A stretch of 64,000 nucleotides of DNA from Marinobacter sp. MDS2 (GCF_030718085.1 NZ_JAVAJF010000001.1:682001-746000), one strand, 5' to 3'; positions 49,701 to 57,235 are shown, numbered from the stretch's first letter. Program-made: numbers and translations. The notes: generated by a model from the sequence alone, not told the origin.

Positions 49701-50118
49701 GCACGCTGGAATCGTCATCCGTCACTTCAATACGGATTGCTGCAAGATCAATGTCACTGAAACGAGAGTTTTCATTGATCTCCAACTCCCGCCAAAGCCG
49801 ATCTTTCCGAAAAATATACAAGTAACCAGGCCGCAACAGCGCTACGCCCTTACCTTGATTAATCGTTAGCCCGCCAGATTTCACAGGCAGGTTATCAGCG
49901 ATCTCGGCCAAAGGTTTTACCCTAAGGAGGGTGTTTTCCTGATAATCCTCGCGTTCAATATTAGAGCGAGCGTTTTCCAGAAGAGGAATGGTAATTTTGC
50001 CGCCATCTCGCTTGGGCACCGTCAGAACCAAATCCTTCGGATCAGCGTCGTCATATTCCGCCTTTCTCAAAACCGAGCGATCCCGGGACTCATCCACAAA
50101 TTCCACTGCGTCGGTCAT
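46795..50118 (-). CDS. VasX-like pore-forming type VI secretion effector
   Basis: A 1107-residue protein. The N-terminal region (about residues 25-200) resembles the VasX N-terminal domain, with LLRPGYLYIFRKDRLWRELE as its clearest stretch. After a long helical middle come hydrophobic segments at about 684-706, 787-808 and 829-866 (LVRVAGLATFIAGTAGAVLS; LVIPGWGWAIFGLAMAVGGG), the candidate pore-forming part, and a 240-residue soluble C-terminus. There is no signal peptide. The start overlaps the vgrG stop and the stop overlaps the first immunity-like gene, both as ATGA. Known VasX is a colicin-like effector of V. cholerae (about 1085 residues). Lipid specificity or target is not deducible. 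Confidence 0.75.
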   Translation of the reverse strand: MTDAVEFVDESRDRSVLRKAEYDDADPKDLVLTVPKRDGGKITIPLLENARSNIEREDYQENTLLRVKPLAEIADNLPVKSGGLTINQGKGVALLRPGYLYIFRKDRLWRELEINENSRFSDIDLAAIRIEVTDDDSSVRMVRPSSGDWLDDVLLPVFLQGQAVMSEFYMAYSEVQWDWSYIEYLEQNETARKTRTTYAGSAWAAASVESLSFSSGFPASRIEDVTELRARDLGVELMLENPSDFGIGFDGPVEGELCAKLGRLLEAPFDMSCESGEDQLSEIRQKQGVACLAISDPLFTLRHSMSQLHLALHYLDAVDVSIQSNPMVHSAMLIRQAVFDPVSRGQNPLARYASAVDRSKLDQVLKADEKHHAINVIDRYLAKMRTMLSSEKLDVVLEDYRACNDVAICEGYLLVADVLNVLQQIPGVLRAQGVTRGGWIPLELRRWFFERSFLSKWAPEATEVGGQHLFESLERRAQDTTEIDEELLKRLNLQSLVYLEKQLNEQNGGLESGIKGVANAGKVSGMIAGSLNEWSSAVLTVGKRLMEENLIKQVELQRVMQGVLSNFALVDPSLKRIHIMSRAEEKISGAIIGVSGNGLVRGLTDFDRTEGVLTRSKDYLYADLLDDSGRIMASTSPARMHETTEEAIRKVGATTSVFVAPDDHPEVRKLSLVRVNLAKSVNEVVDGPAVSKGLVVLAAFNLFLELNSLNKALKSDNGNVALSVAKAFAGAGSDLIAASFKLSELLGRSSAAAGGPTTKTYKIATRPLFEMKNWILIGNRLKTLNTATLVRVAGLATFIAGTAGAVLSFWDMRISLSNKDFDAATGHAMAMTGSLIVLASPLMHTLLVIPGWGWAIFGLAMAVGGGLYAASATDDAFEQLLKRGPWGTHPDNSLPGRDDKAYYSQLLALLSPIQVTAQRYEDIEPDSELTHPDYRPKPDDYVITVQLPLISRIRLNQECQGGYPSSPFRLVVQEVAYLSSTTDIPSKGLTQSSTVTNMLKATPLTKVTARQSLPQQSAVRFLVRREIQDSEYQSFNYQESVETRVRVGLQVTLGTELGPLVFPAPVFEDYESFDLARHSQPPPKERTFMNPYGQPKSPYWYFTEVSI

Positions 50119-52235
50119 GCGTTTTCCTCCCCTTCGCTTCCAATAACGGCCTCAACTGAATCCCGCCCGAGATTACCTCCGATGACATCAATGATCAGTT
50201 TTCGGTCAGTGCCCGGTAACTGCTCAACATTCATTTGGTCGGGTGCGGCTGACTTTCGCTTTCCCACGCTTGCCAACGCGGGAGATTGCGGCACTCCGAC
50301 ATCATCATTCCCGAACATCTGCGGTAGTTCTGGAGCAACAGCCCCCTGCCCTGAACCACTCCCCGGCGCCCCACCAGAGTTAATCTTGATCCCCGGCCCG
50401 CTCAACGTAACCCCACTGGGGTCCAGTTTTATAAAACTCCCACCACCGGAAATGGTCAGTTCAGCGCCCGCATCTAACACCACTTTGGCACCGGCTTTGT
50501 GGTGCACCTCGGTGCCGGCTTCTGAGGCCATGGTTCGAGCAGTCTTCTGATGAAAAGTACCGCCAACGCTCTGGCTACAATCAGTGCCAACGGACAGCCG
50601 GCTTTCACCGTCGGTGGCGCAATGGTCCGCCGCTTTGATGTGGCTGAATCGGTTGTTTTCCACCGTCTGGTGGCGATCGTTTTTAATGACCTCCGTCCGG
50701 TTGTTTTCCGTGAGCAAGTCCAGCTCTTTCTGGGCGTGAACGTAGATCTGCTCTTCACCGGCTTCGTCTTCAAACCGCAGTTCGTTGCTGCCTTCGCCCC
50801 TGTGGGATTTGGTTTTCAGGGTGGTCCGGGTTTTGTGTTCCGGGAGCGCATACGGTGGCGTGTTGGTCGCATGATAGGTGCGGCCGGTGATGATCGGCTG
50901 GTCCGGGTCACCATCCAGGAAGCTGACAATCACTTCGTGGCCGATTCTCGGTAATGCCATAGAACCATGCTGGCCGCCAGCCCAGCCTTGGGACACTCGC
51001 AACCAGGCACTACTGTGTTCATCGTTGTTCGAGTATCGATCCCACGGGAATCTTACTTTCACGCGGCCGTATTGGTCGCAGTGGATTTCTTCACCCTCGG
51101 GGCCGGTCACAATGGCCATTTGCGGGCCGTCCATCAGCGGCTTGTGGTTGCACAATGGCCGCCAGGTTTTGTCGGCCGGAATGGCGGTGAATTCGTTGGC
51201 GTAACTGGCGGGTTCACCACCGCCCTCTTCTTCCAGCGCTTGCGGTTGTTTGCCGGTGTGGGTGATGGAGGTCAGTAGCCATTCCCGGTTCAGGCTTTGA
51301 CTGTCGTGGTCTTGCAGCTCCACTTTGGCGCCAGCGGCAAAGTCCGGGCGATTGCTTTTGCCTTTGGCGACAGAAGCGTCGTTTCTCAGCGCGTCTAAAC
51401 GAGTCTGGGTAAACGGCTGGCCGCTGGCGTCGGCTTTGTAGCGGCCGGGGTAGTCGTAGTGCTGGTATTCTTCCCGGTGGTTCACGCCACCGGCACTCTG
51501 TTCATGCATCAGAGCGTAGGCGGGGTTCTTGAAGGTGTAGTCTTTCATCGCCACCGATGAAGCTCGCACCCTTTCTTCGTAGGCGAAACTAAAGATACAG
51601 GCCTGCTGGGTGCTGCCGCCGGCTTTGGTGTTGCATTCAACGGGAGTCAGCTTCGGCGCATCACCGTGATGATCGGCAATGACTAACGCCGGCTGCTCTT
51701 CGCCATCCACGCTGCCGTGCTGGTAACGGTAGTGCCAGCCTTCTTCCGCAGCCAGTCGTTCCAAGAATTTCAGGTCGCTTTCCCGGTGCTGGACGCAGTA
51801 TTCCCGTTCTTCGGGGGAACGCTTTAAATCAAACACCGTATCCACAATGCCCCGCTCTTCCAGCAGCGTGCGCACAATGGCATCGGTGGTCTGTGCCTGA
51901 TAAATCCGGCTGTTGTGCATCAAGCCCAAGCGCCACACGGGAGGCTGAATCACCACTTCGTAATGGGTGCGGCGATGGCCAGTATTGCCCCGTACAAATT
52001 CGCTCACCACGCCATTAAAGCGGCGCAGAGGCTGGCCGTCTTGCCACACCACCAAATCAACGGGTTGTTCCAATACATCCGCTGCTTGCACGTCTGGGTC
52101 GGTGCTGGCCAGTTTCAAACGGCCATGGGAAAGCGTGGATAACCCTTCGGTGAGCACAAAACTGGCGACCACAAAGTGGTCTGAGGGGAATTCGCCAACA
52201 CGGGCGGTGAACTGCAATCCGCTTGCCTGGGGCAT
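50115..52235 (-). CDS. vgrG: Type VI secretion spike protein VgrG (TssI)
   Basis: Trimeric spike that tips the secretion tube and carries effectors. The 706-residue protein has the gp27-like N-terminal domains (LRRFNGVVSEFVRGNTGHRR, EREYCVQHRESDLKFLERLA), the gp5 OB-fold (YGRVKVRFPWDRYSNNDEHS, GMALPRIGHEVIVSFLDGDP-like stretch) and the repeat-rich beta-needle. It then has an unusual Gly/Ser/Pro-rich tail of about 90 residues (GSGSGQGAVAPELPQMFGND) that may bind the effector. No other tss genes are in the window, so this is an orphan vgrG module relying on a secretion apparatus encoded elsewhere. Start ATG 52235 follows AGGGA. Confidence 0.93.
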   Translation of the reverse strand: MPQASGLQFTARVGEFPSDHFVVASFVLTEGLSTLSHGRLKLASTDPDVQAADVLEQPVDLVVWQDGQPLRRFNGVVSEFVRGNTGHRRTHYEVVIQPPVWRLGLMHNSRIYQAQTTDAIVRTLLEERGIVDTVFDLKRSPEEREYCVQHRESDLKFLERLAAEEGWHYRYQHGSVDGEEQPALVIADHHGDAPKLTPVECNTKAGGSTQQACIFSFAYEERVRASSVAMKDYTFKNPAYALMHEQSAGGVNHREEYQHYDYPGRYKADASGQPFTQTRLDALRNDASVAKGKSNRPDFAAGAKVELQDHDSQSLNREWLLTSITHTGKQPQALEEEGGGEPASYANEFTAIPADKTWRPLCNHKPLMDGPQMAIVTGPEGEEIHCDQYGRVKVRFPWDRYSNNDEHSSAWLRVSQGWAGGQHGSMALPRIGHEVIVSFLDGDPDQPIITGRTYHATNTPPYALPEHKTRTTLKTKSHRGEGSNELRFEDEAGEEQIYVHAQKELDLLTENNRTEVIKNDRHQTVENNRFSHIKAADHCATDGESRLSVGTDCSQSVGGTFHQKTARTMASEAGTEVHHKAGAKVVLDAGAELTISGGGSFIKLDPSGVTLSGPGIKINSGGAPGSGSGQGAVAPELPQMFGNDDVGVPQSPALASVGKRKSAAPDQMNVEQLPGTDRKLIIDVIGGNLGRDSVEAVIGSEGEENA

Positions 52236-52290
52236 AACTTCGATCCCTGAAGTTTAAAAGTGAAAACCGACTCCTCCTGAGCCAGCGCCG

Positions 52291-52318
52291 ATTATAGCGG
52301 CCCTGTTTTCGAATACAA
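52291..52318 (-). promoter_or_regulatory. Sigma-70 promoter of the vgrG-effector-immunity operon
   Basis: On the minus strand TTGTAT (plus 52313-52318), 16 bases, then a perfect TATAAT (plus 52291-52296), about 50 bases before the vgrG start. A canonical -10 points to steady expression independent of a main type VI cluster. Confidence 0.6.
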
Positions 52319-52396
52319 ACCACCGGTACCTGCACCACCTCTCAAACTCCAAACTTTTAACGCCGGTTGCATTTATCCAACCCCCTCTGCACTCTG

Positions 52397-52452
52397 TGGG
52401 GTCAGACCCCCGATACATTTCGCGCCATCAAATGCGCGGGGGTCTGACCCCA
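52397..52452. repeat. REP-like palindromic element, copy 3
   Basis: TGGGGTCAGACCCC (52397-52410), an inner stem with CATTTCGCGCC...AAATGCGCG, and GGGGGTCTGACCCCA (52438-52452). It lies between vgrG and selO and matches the element after selO in outer palindromes and in the ATACATTT inner block. Confidence 0.88.
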
Positions 52453-52470
52453 TTGTTGAAGAGTCGAGTT

Positions 52471-53925
52471 ATGAGCACGAATGACTTTAAGGTGGAACAC
52501 CGCTATCTGGAGTTGCCAGACAGTTTCTATTCCCGGGTGATGCCCCAGCCGCTTTCCGGCGCGAAGATGGTGTGTTTTAACCACGCCCTTGCCGAGCAGA
52601 TGGGCTTCCACGCTCGCAATGAAGATGACTGGACCAACATCGGTGCAGGGGCGGAGCTGCTGGAAGGCATGGACCCCGTTGCCATGAAGTACACCGGCCA
52701 CCAGTTCGGCGTCTACAACCCTGAACTGGGCGATGGCCGTGGTTTGCTGCTCTGGGAAACCGTTGCACCCGATGGCACTCGTTGGGACTGGCATTTGAAA
52801 GGTGCAGGCAACACCCCTTACTCCCGTTTCGGGGATGGCCGGGCGGTATTGCGCTCCACCATTCGGGAATACCTGTGTTCTGAGGCCATGCACGGCCTGG
52901 GTATTCCCACCACCCGCGCACTGTTTATGGTGAGCGCGAAAGACCCGGTGCGCAGGGAATCCCTTGAAACTGCTGCCTCCCTTATGCGCGTCGCCCAAAG
53001 CCATATTCGCTTCGGCCACTTTGAATTCGCCGCACACCACGAAGGCCCGGACGCGGTGAAAACGCTGCTGGAGCACGTCATCAGCCTGCACTTCCCGCAC
53101 CTGATCAACCTGCCTGAAGAACAGCGCCATGCCCGCTGGCTGGAAGAAGTAGTCGAACGCACGGCCCGTTTGATCGCCGACTGGCAAGCCGTCGGTTTCT
53201 GCCACGGCGTAATGAACAGCGACAACATGTCGATCATCGGCGACACCTTCGACTACGGCCCCTACGCCTTCCTGGACGATTTCGACGCCGGTTACATCTG
53301 CAACCACACAGACCAAGGCGGCCGATACGCCTACAACCGCCAGCCGCAAATGGGCTTCACCAACTGCCAATATCTGGCCAGCGCACTGCTGCCGGTGATG
53401 GAGGAAGACACCATTCGCCGGAGCCTAAGCCATTACGAAAGCGCCTACAACGAACGCTTCAAACACAACATGTGCGGCAAACTCGGATTGGAAGAAAGCG
53501 ACGAGGGCGACCTCGGCCTGATCATGGAAACCTTCAGCATGCTGCACGAACACAAAGTGGACTACACCCACTTCTTCCGCGGCCTCTCTAACCTGAGTCG
53601 CCACGGCCACGGGCCGGTTCGGGATCTATTTGTCGATCGCAGCATCGCAAACGAATGGCTGGAGCGTTACCAAGCACGCCTGCAAAACGAAACCCGCGCC
53701 CACGACGAGCGTGAATACGCCATGCGCCAGGTAAACCCGAAATACATCCTGCGCAACTATCTCGCCCAGCAAGTGATACTGGAAGCCCAAAACGGCGACT
53801 ACGCCCCGATGAAAGAACTACTGAAGGTGCTGGAAAACCCGTTTGATGAGCACCCCAATCATGAACAATTCGCCGCCCCACCCCCGGACTGGGGCAAGCA
53901 TATGAACATCAGCTGCTCATCCTAA
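52471..53925 (+). CDS. selO: Protein adenylyltransferase SelO
   Basis: Pseudokinase-fold enzyme that transfers AMP from ATP to Ser/Thr/Tyr of proteins, linked to redox homeostasis. The 484-residue form starts at MSTNDFKVEHRYLEL; the frame is open further upstream but only through the REP element. Motifs: YTGHQFGVYNPELGDGRGLL, LKGAGNTPYSRFGDGRAVLR, HGVMNSDNMSI (active-site Asn/Asp) and DFDAGYICNHTDQGGRYAY. The C-terminus is NISCSS, keeping the redox-active Cys that corresponds to selenocysteine in some eukaryotic forms. Confidence 0.92.
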   Translation: MSTNDFKVEHRYLELPDSFYSRVMPQPLSGAKMVCFNHALAEQMGFHARNEDDWTNIGAGAELLEGMDPVAMKYTGHQFGVYNPELGDGRGLLLWETVAPDGTRWDWHLKGAGNTPYSRFGDGRAVLRSTIREYLCSEAMHGLGIPTTRALFMVSAKDPVRRESLETAASLMRVAQSHIRFGHFEFAAHHEGPDAVKTLLEHVISLHFPHLINLPEEQRHARWLEEVVERTARLIADWQAVGFCHGVMNSDNMSIIGDTFDYGPYAFLDDFDAGYICNHTDQGGRYAYNRQPQMGFTNCQYLASALLPVMEEDTIRRSLSHYESAYNERFKHNMCGKLGLEESDEGDLGLIMETFSMLHEHKVDYTHFFRGLSNLSRHGHGPVRDLFVDRSIANEWLERYQARLQNETRAHDEREYAMRQVNPKYILRNYLAQQVILEAQNGDYAPMKELLKVLENPFDEHPNHEQFAAPPPDWGKHMNISCSS

Positions 53926-53927
53926 GA

Positions 53928-53984
53928 TTGGGGTCAGACCCCCAATACATTTGGCCGCGCGAAATGTTCGGGGGTCTGACCCCA
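53928..53984. repeat. REP-like palindromic element, copy 4
   Basis: TTGGGGTCAGACCCCC at the left, AATACATTTGGCCGCGCGAAATGTT inner region that can form a stem through CATTT/AAATG, and GGGGGTCTGACCCC at the right. It begins 2 bases after the selO stop and ends 2 bases before the ampG stop, so it fills the whole gap between the convergent genes and may serve as a bidirectional terminator. Confidence 0.88.
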
Positions 53985-53986
53985 GT

Positions 53987-55357
53987 TTAAGATTTGGCGG
54001 GCGCTAGGGCATCCAGGCGGGCGGCGTGTTTGAAGAGGTAGAGCACCAGAAGGATGGCGGGGATGCCCATGGCCGCGGCCACGGCGAAGAATTCGGCGTA
54101 GCCGAAGTTGGCCACTACGATGCCAGAGAAGCCGCCGAGGAATTTGCCGGGCAAGGTCATCAGTGAGCTGAACAGCGCGTATTGAGTGGCGGTGAAGGAA
54201 GCACTGGTCATGCTGGACAACCAGGCAATCAACGCCACGTTGGCGATGCCGCCGCTGAGGTTGTCGGCACTGACCACCACCGCCAACGTCACCAAATCCG
54301 GCGGGTTCTGGGCCAGCCAGACGAACAGCAAATTAGTCGCCGCGGTCAGTACGGCACCAGCAAGCAAGATACGCCGAACACCGTAACGCATCACCAGCAC
54401 GCCACCCACCAGCGAACCGACAATGGTCATCAGGAAACCAAACACTTTGGTCACATCCGCCACTTCGGTTTTACTGAAGCCCATGAAGTTCAGATAGAAC
54501 GGATTGGCCATCACGCCCATGGCGATGTCGGATATCCGGTACACCGCCACCAGCACCAAAATGGCGATCGCCAGTTCCTTGTAGCGACGAAAGAAATCCA
54601 CAAACGGCCCGGCAATGGCGGCATAGAACCAACCCACGAAACGGGCAACCCGCGGGGGAAAATGGGTGCGCTTGCTCGCTTCTTCTTCAATCTTGTGGGC
54701 AATATCCTGCGCTGCAGCGTAGTGGTTCACTTCAGGTTCCCGCGCCAACAACACGGTTAACGCACCCACGCCTACCAACGCCGCCATCACCAGATACGAC
54801 ACTTCCCACGACCAAAACGCGGCCAGGTATAGCGCCCCGGCACCGGCCACCAATAGCGCCAGCCGGTAACCAAATATGTACGTCCCCGCTAAAGCGGCCT
54901 GCAGCCGCTCTTCCGCGATCTCAATGCGGTAGGCATCAATCGCCACATCTTGGGTAGCGGAGGAAAACGCCACCAACAAACCACACAGCGCCATCATCTC
55001 CGGCGCTTTTACCGGATCTACGGTGGCCATCAGGAACAGGCCCAGCGCAATGCCCGCCTGCGCCAATAAAATCCAACTTCGCCGTTTACCAAACAGCCGG
55101 TCCAGCAGCGGCAACTTCAGCCGATCCACCACCGGTGCCCAGATCACCTTGATGGAATAGGTAATACCCAGCCAGCTGAAAAACCCGATGGTGGCCGTCT
55201 CCACGCCCACATCCGCCAGCCGCGCATTCAGCGTAGAAAACACCAACAAAAAAGGCAGCCCGGCAGAAAACCCGAGAAACAGCATGACAATCGACTGCCA
55301 GCGGGTATAGGTGTAAACAGATTCCCGGAGCAGGGTCAGAAGGGAGCTGAGTTGGAT
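53987..55357 (-). CDS. ampG: AmpG-family muropeptide permease, with an apparent ATC start
   Basis: Major-facilitator importer of anhydro-muropeptides for peptidoglycan recycling. From the first ATG (55285) it has 432 residues with about 12-14 membrane segments (MLFLGFSAGLPFLLVFSTLN, then WLGITYSIKVIWAPVVDRL). The frame continues upstream for 24 more codons with typical AmpG sequence (LLTLLRESVYTYTRWQSIV), then an in-frame TAA. No ATG, GTG or TTG lies in that stretch. An ATC at 55357 sits 8 bases after a perfect AGGAG. I annotate from the ATC; the family call is firm, the start is inference. Confidence 0.8.
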   Translation of the reverse strand: MQLSSLLTLLRESVYTYTRWQSIVMLFLGFSAGLPFLLVFSTLNARLADVGVETATIGFFSWLGITYSIKVIWAPVVDRLKLPLLDRLFGKRRSWILLAQAGIALGLFLMATVDPVKAPEMMALCGLLVAFSSATQDVAIDAYRIEIAEERLQAALAGTYIFGYRLALLVAGAGALYLAAFWSWEVSYLVMAALVGVGALTVLLAREPEVNHYAAAQDIAHKIEEEASKRTHFPPRVARFVGWFYAAIAGPFVDFFRRYKELAIAILVLVAVYRISDIAMGVMANPFYLNFMGFSKTEVADVTKVFGFLMTIVGSLVGGVLVMRYGVRRILLAGAVLTAATNLLFVWLAQNPPDLVTLAVVVSADNLSGGIANVALIAWLSSMTSASFTATQYALFSSLMTLPGKFLGGFSGIVVANFGYAEFFAVAAAMGIPAILLVLYLFKHAARLDALAPAKS

Positions 55358-55385
55358 AGGTTAATCTCCTGGGTCACAAAACAAA

Positions 55386-55408
55386 GGCCGGGCATCAAAG
55401 ACCCGGCC
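55386..55408 (-). terminator. Terminator after yajQ
   Basis: GGCCGGG/CCCGGCC 7-bp stem with a 9-base loop; on the minus strand it is followed by TTTGTTTTG. It lies 10 bases after the yajQ stop and just upstream of ampG. Confidence 0.75.
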
Positions 55409-55418
55409 CTGGAGCTCA

Positions 55419-55901
55419 TCAATCGCGGAAGTTATTAAACTGCAGCGGAATATCCAGCTCCGCCTCACGCAACATGGCAATAGCTTCCTGCAAATCATCT
55501 CGCTTCTTGCCGGTTACCCGTACCTTGTCGCCCTGGATGCTGGCCTGCACCTTCATCTTCTTGTCTTTGATCATCTTCACGATCTTCTTGGCCATATCCG
55601 TCTCGATGCCCTGCTTCAGCGCGAAGTGCTGTTTCACCAGTTTGCCGGCTTTGCTTTCGCCGTCTTCCGCCAGTGCACGGCTGTCGATGTTGCGCTTGGC
55701 GAAGGCCATCCGCATCATTTCCACCAATTGCTCCAGCTGGAATTCCTGCTCGGCGCTCAGTGTCAGGCGCTTGTCTTCCAGCTCAATGCCGGCTTCTACG
55801 TTTTTAAAGTCCCAACGGTTGCCCAAATCGCGCTTGGCTTGGTCCACTGCGTTGGTCACTTCGTGCATTTCAATTTCTGAAACAATATCAAAAGATGGCA
55901 T
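55419..55901 (-). CDS. yajQ: YajQ family nucleotide-binding protein
   Basis: A 160-residue protein with the two-domain YajQ sequence from start to end (MPSFDIVSEIEMHEVTNAVD, RWDFKNVEAGIELEDKRLTL, QGDKVRVTGKKRDDLQEAIA). Some members bind cyclic di-GMP and act with transcription factors. It is divergent from a response regulator with a degenerate GGDEF domain, a neighbour that also points toward cyclic di-GMP biology. Confidence 0.93.
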   Translation of the reverse strand: MPSFDIVSEIEMHEVTNAVDQAKRDLGNRWDFKNVEAGIELEDKRLTLSAEQEFQLEQLVEMMRMAFAKRNIDSRALAEDGESKAGKLVKQHFALKQGIETDMAKKIVKMIKDKKMKVQASIQGDKVRVTGKKRDDLQEAIAMLREAELDIPLQFNNFRD

Positions 55902-56036
55902 AGTCGTTATTCTCCAAAGGCCGCCGAGGGTATACTAGGGCGACATTTTAAATTCCGGATGATAGAAACCGCCAAAGCATACCAAGAGCGGCAACTAATC
56001 GCATCTGACAATGGCCTGGTAACAAGTAGATACACA

Positions 56037-57008
56037 ATGCCCAATCTCGACCTACCCATTCTCGTAGTAGATGACGCCAAATTCAGCAGTATGGTGGTCG
56101 GCCGCACCTTGCGAAATGCCGGTTACCGCGACATACGCGTAGCCAACAACGCGCCCGCCGCTCTGAAACTCATGGAAGAACGCCCGGTAAGCGTGCTCAT
56201 TGCCGACTGGCTGATGCCGGAAATGGATGGCCTGGAACTGGCCGACCGCGTGCGCCAGCACGATGAGCACGACAACCACTACACCTACATCATGCTGCTG
56301 ACCGCCAAAGAAAGCGTAGAAGCCTTGTCGGAAGCCTTTGATCGAGGCGTGGACGACTTCATCTACAAGTCAGACATGACCAAGCAGCTGATCCCCCGAA
56401 TCTTTGCTGCCGACCGCATGGCAGATCGCCAGAACACCCTGCTACGGGCCAACGCCCTCTTGGTCGAGAACAACCAGGAACTCGAAAGCAACAACATCAT
56501 CGATCTGGAAACCGGCCTATGCAACGCCAAGTACGCCCGCCAGCGCTTGGAGAAAACCCTGCGCCACGCGGAATCCCGAGGCGGCTCCACCGCTTACGTG
56601 ATGTGCGGCATCCGCAACTGGCAGGAACTGAAACGCAAGCACCCACCCAGCATCATGAGCGAATTGTGCGTGGGCATCGCCCGCCGACTGAGCACCTTGA
56701 TTCGCCCGATCGACGCCTTGTGCCGCGTAGGTGACAACCAGTTTGCCACCGTGTCTTACTTCTCGAACAGCGATCACTGCACCACAACGGCCTTTCGCCG
56801 AATTTTCGACGGCATCAACCACAAGGCGCTGAAAACATCGGCAGGGTATATTTCTGTGGAAGCCGGCATGGTGCTGTGCCGCGCCAGTGCCGAAGACGGT
56901 ACACCAACCGTACAAGATGTCGAACGGGCCGCCGTACAAGGCCTGGTAGACGCTTACGAAACCCGGCGCTTTACCGAAACCAAACCGGAATTACGCCAAG
57001 GTGTGTAG
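56037..57008 (+). CDS. Response regulator with degenerate GGDEF domain
   Basis: Receiver domain first: ILVVDDAKFSSMVVGRTLRN, phosphoacceptor Asp in LIADWLMPEMDGLEL, Thr in LLTAKE and Lys in FIYKSDM. A coiled linker (ANALLVENNQELESNNIIDL) and a GGDEF-like fold (DLETGLCNAKYARQRLEKTL) follow. The signature reads RVGDNQF where active cyclases have R-x-GGDEF, so diguanylate cyclase activity is unlikely. I start at MPNLDLPILVVDD (324 residues); an in-frame ATG at 55959 would add 26. Possible role as a receptor or adaptor in cyclic di-GMP signalling (inference). Confidence 0.82.
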   Translation: MPNLDLPILVVDDAKFSSMVVGRTLRNAGYRDIRVANNAPAALKLMEERPVSVLIADWLMPEMDGLELADRVRQHDEHDNHYTYIMLLTAKESVEALSEAFDRGVDDFIYKSDMTKQLIPRIFAADRMADRQNTLLRANALLVENNQELESNNIIDLETGLCNAKYARQRLEKTLRHAESRGGSTAYVMCGIRNWQELKRKHPPSIMSELCVGIARRLSTLIRPIDALCRVGDNQFATVSYFSNSDHCTTTAFRRIFDGINHKALKTSAGYISVEAGMVLCRASAEDGTPTVQDVERAAVQGLVDAYETRRFTETKPELRQGV

Positions 57009-57059
57009 CAAATACATTCAGTAACACTGCGACACACATCACAAACAGACCGAACGTTC

Positions 57060-57235
57060 GAAAAGCCCTATTCTAAATTTGTGGGATCAAGCAGTACCCA
57101 CCCATGGCGGAGGAGCCGTGTAGTACCTCCGCCGCCGTATGGGTGCTCTCCCCCAGGATCAACGAATTTTTCAGGCACTTTCGTTCTTTCCGAATACTAT
57201 TTAGCCAGCTCCGATGAGCTGGCTTTCTTTTTATG
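57060..57235 (+). ncRNA. Candidate structured small RNA
   Basis: Between the response regulator and the araC-type gene lies a stretch with no open frame. It has a stem GGCGGAGG/CCTCCGCC plus outer ACCCA/TGGGT (about 57096-57147), several GGA motifs in loops or single strands (GGGATC, GGAGGAG, AGGATC), and a strong terminator at its end (57203-57235). A TATTCT-like -10 lies near 57070. The GGA motifs recall RsmY/RsmZ-type RNAs, but there are few of them. Confidence 0.3.
57203..57234 (+). terminator. Rho-independent terminator upstream of the araC-type gene's 3' end
   Basis: AGCCAGCTC-CGAT-GAGCTGGCT, a perfect 9-bp stem, followed by TTCTTTTTAT. It points plus-strand and ends at the stop of the convergent regulator, so it ends transcripts from the response regulator or the candidate small RNA. 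Confidence 0.9.
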
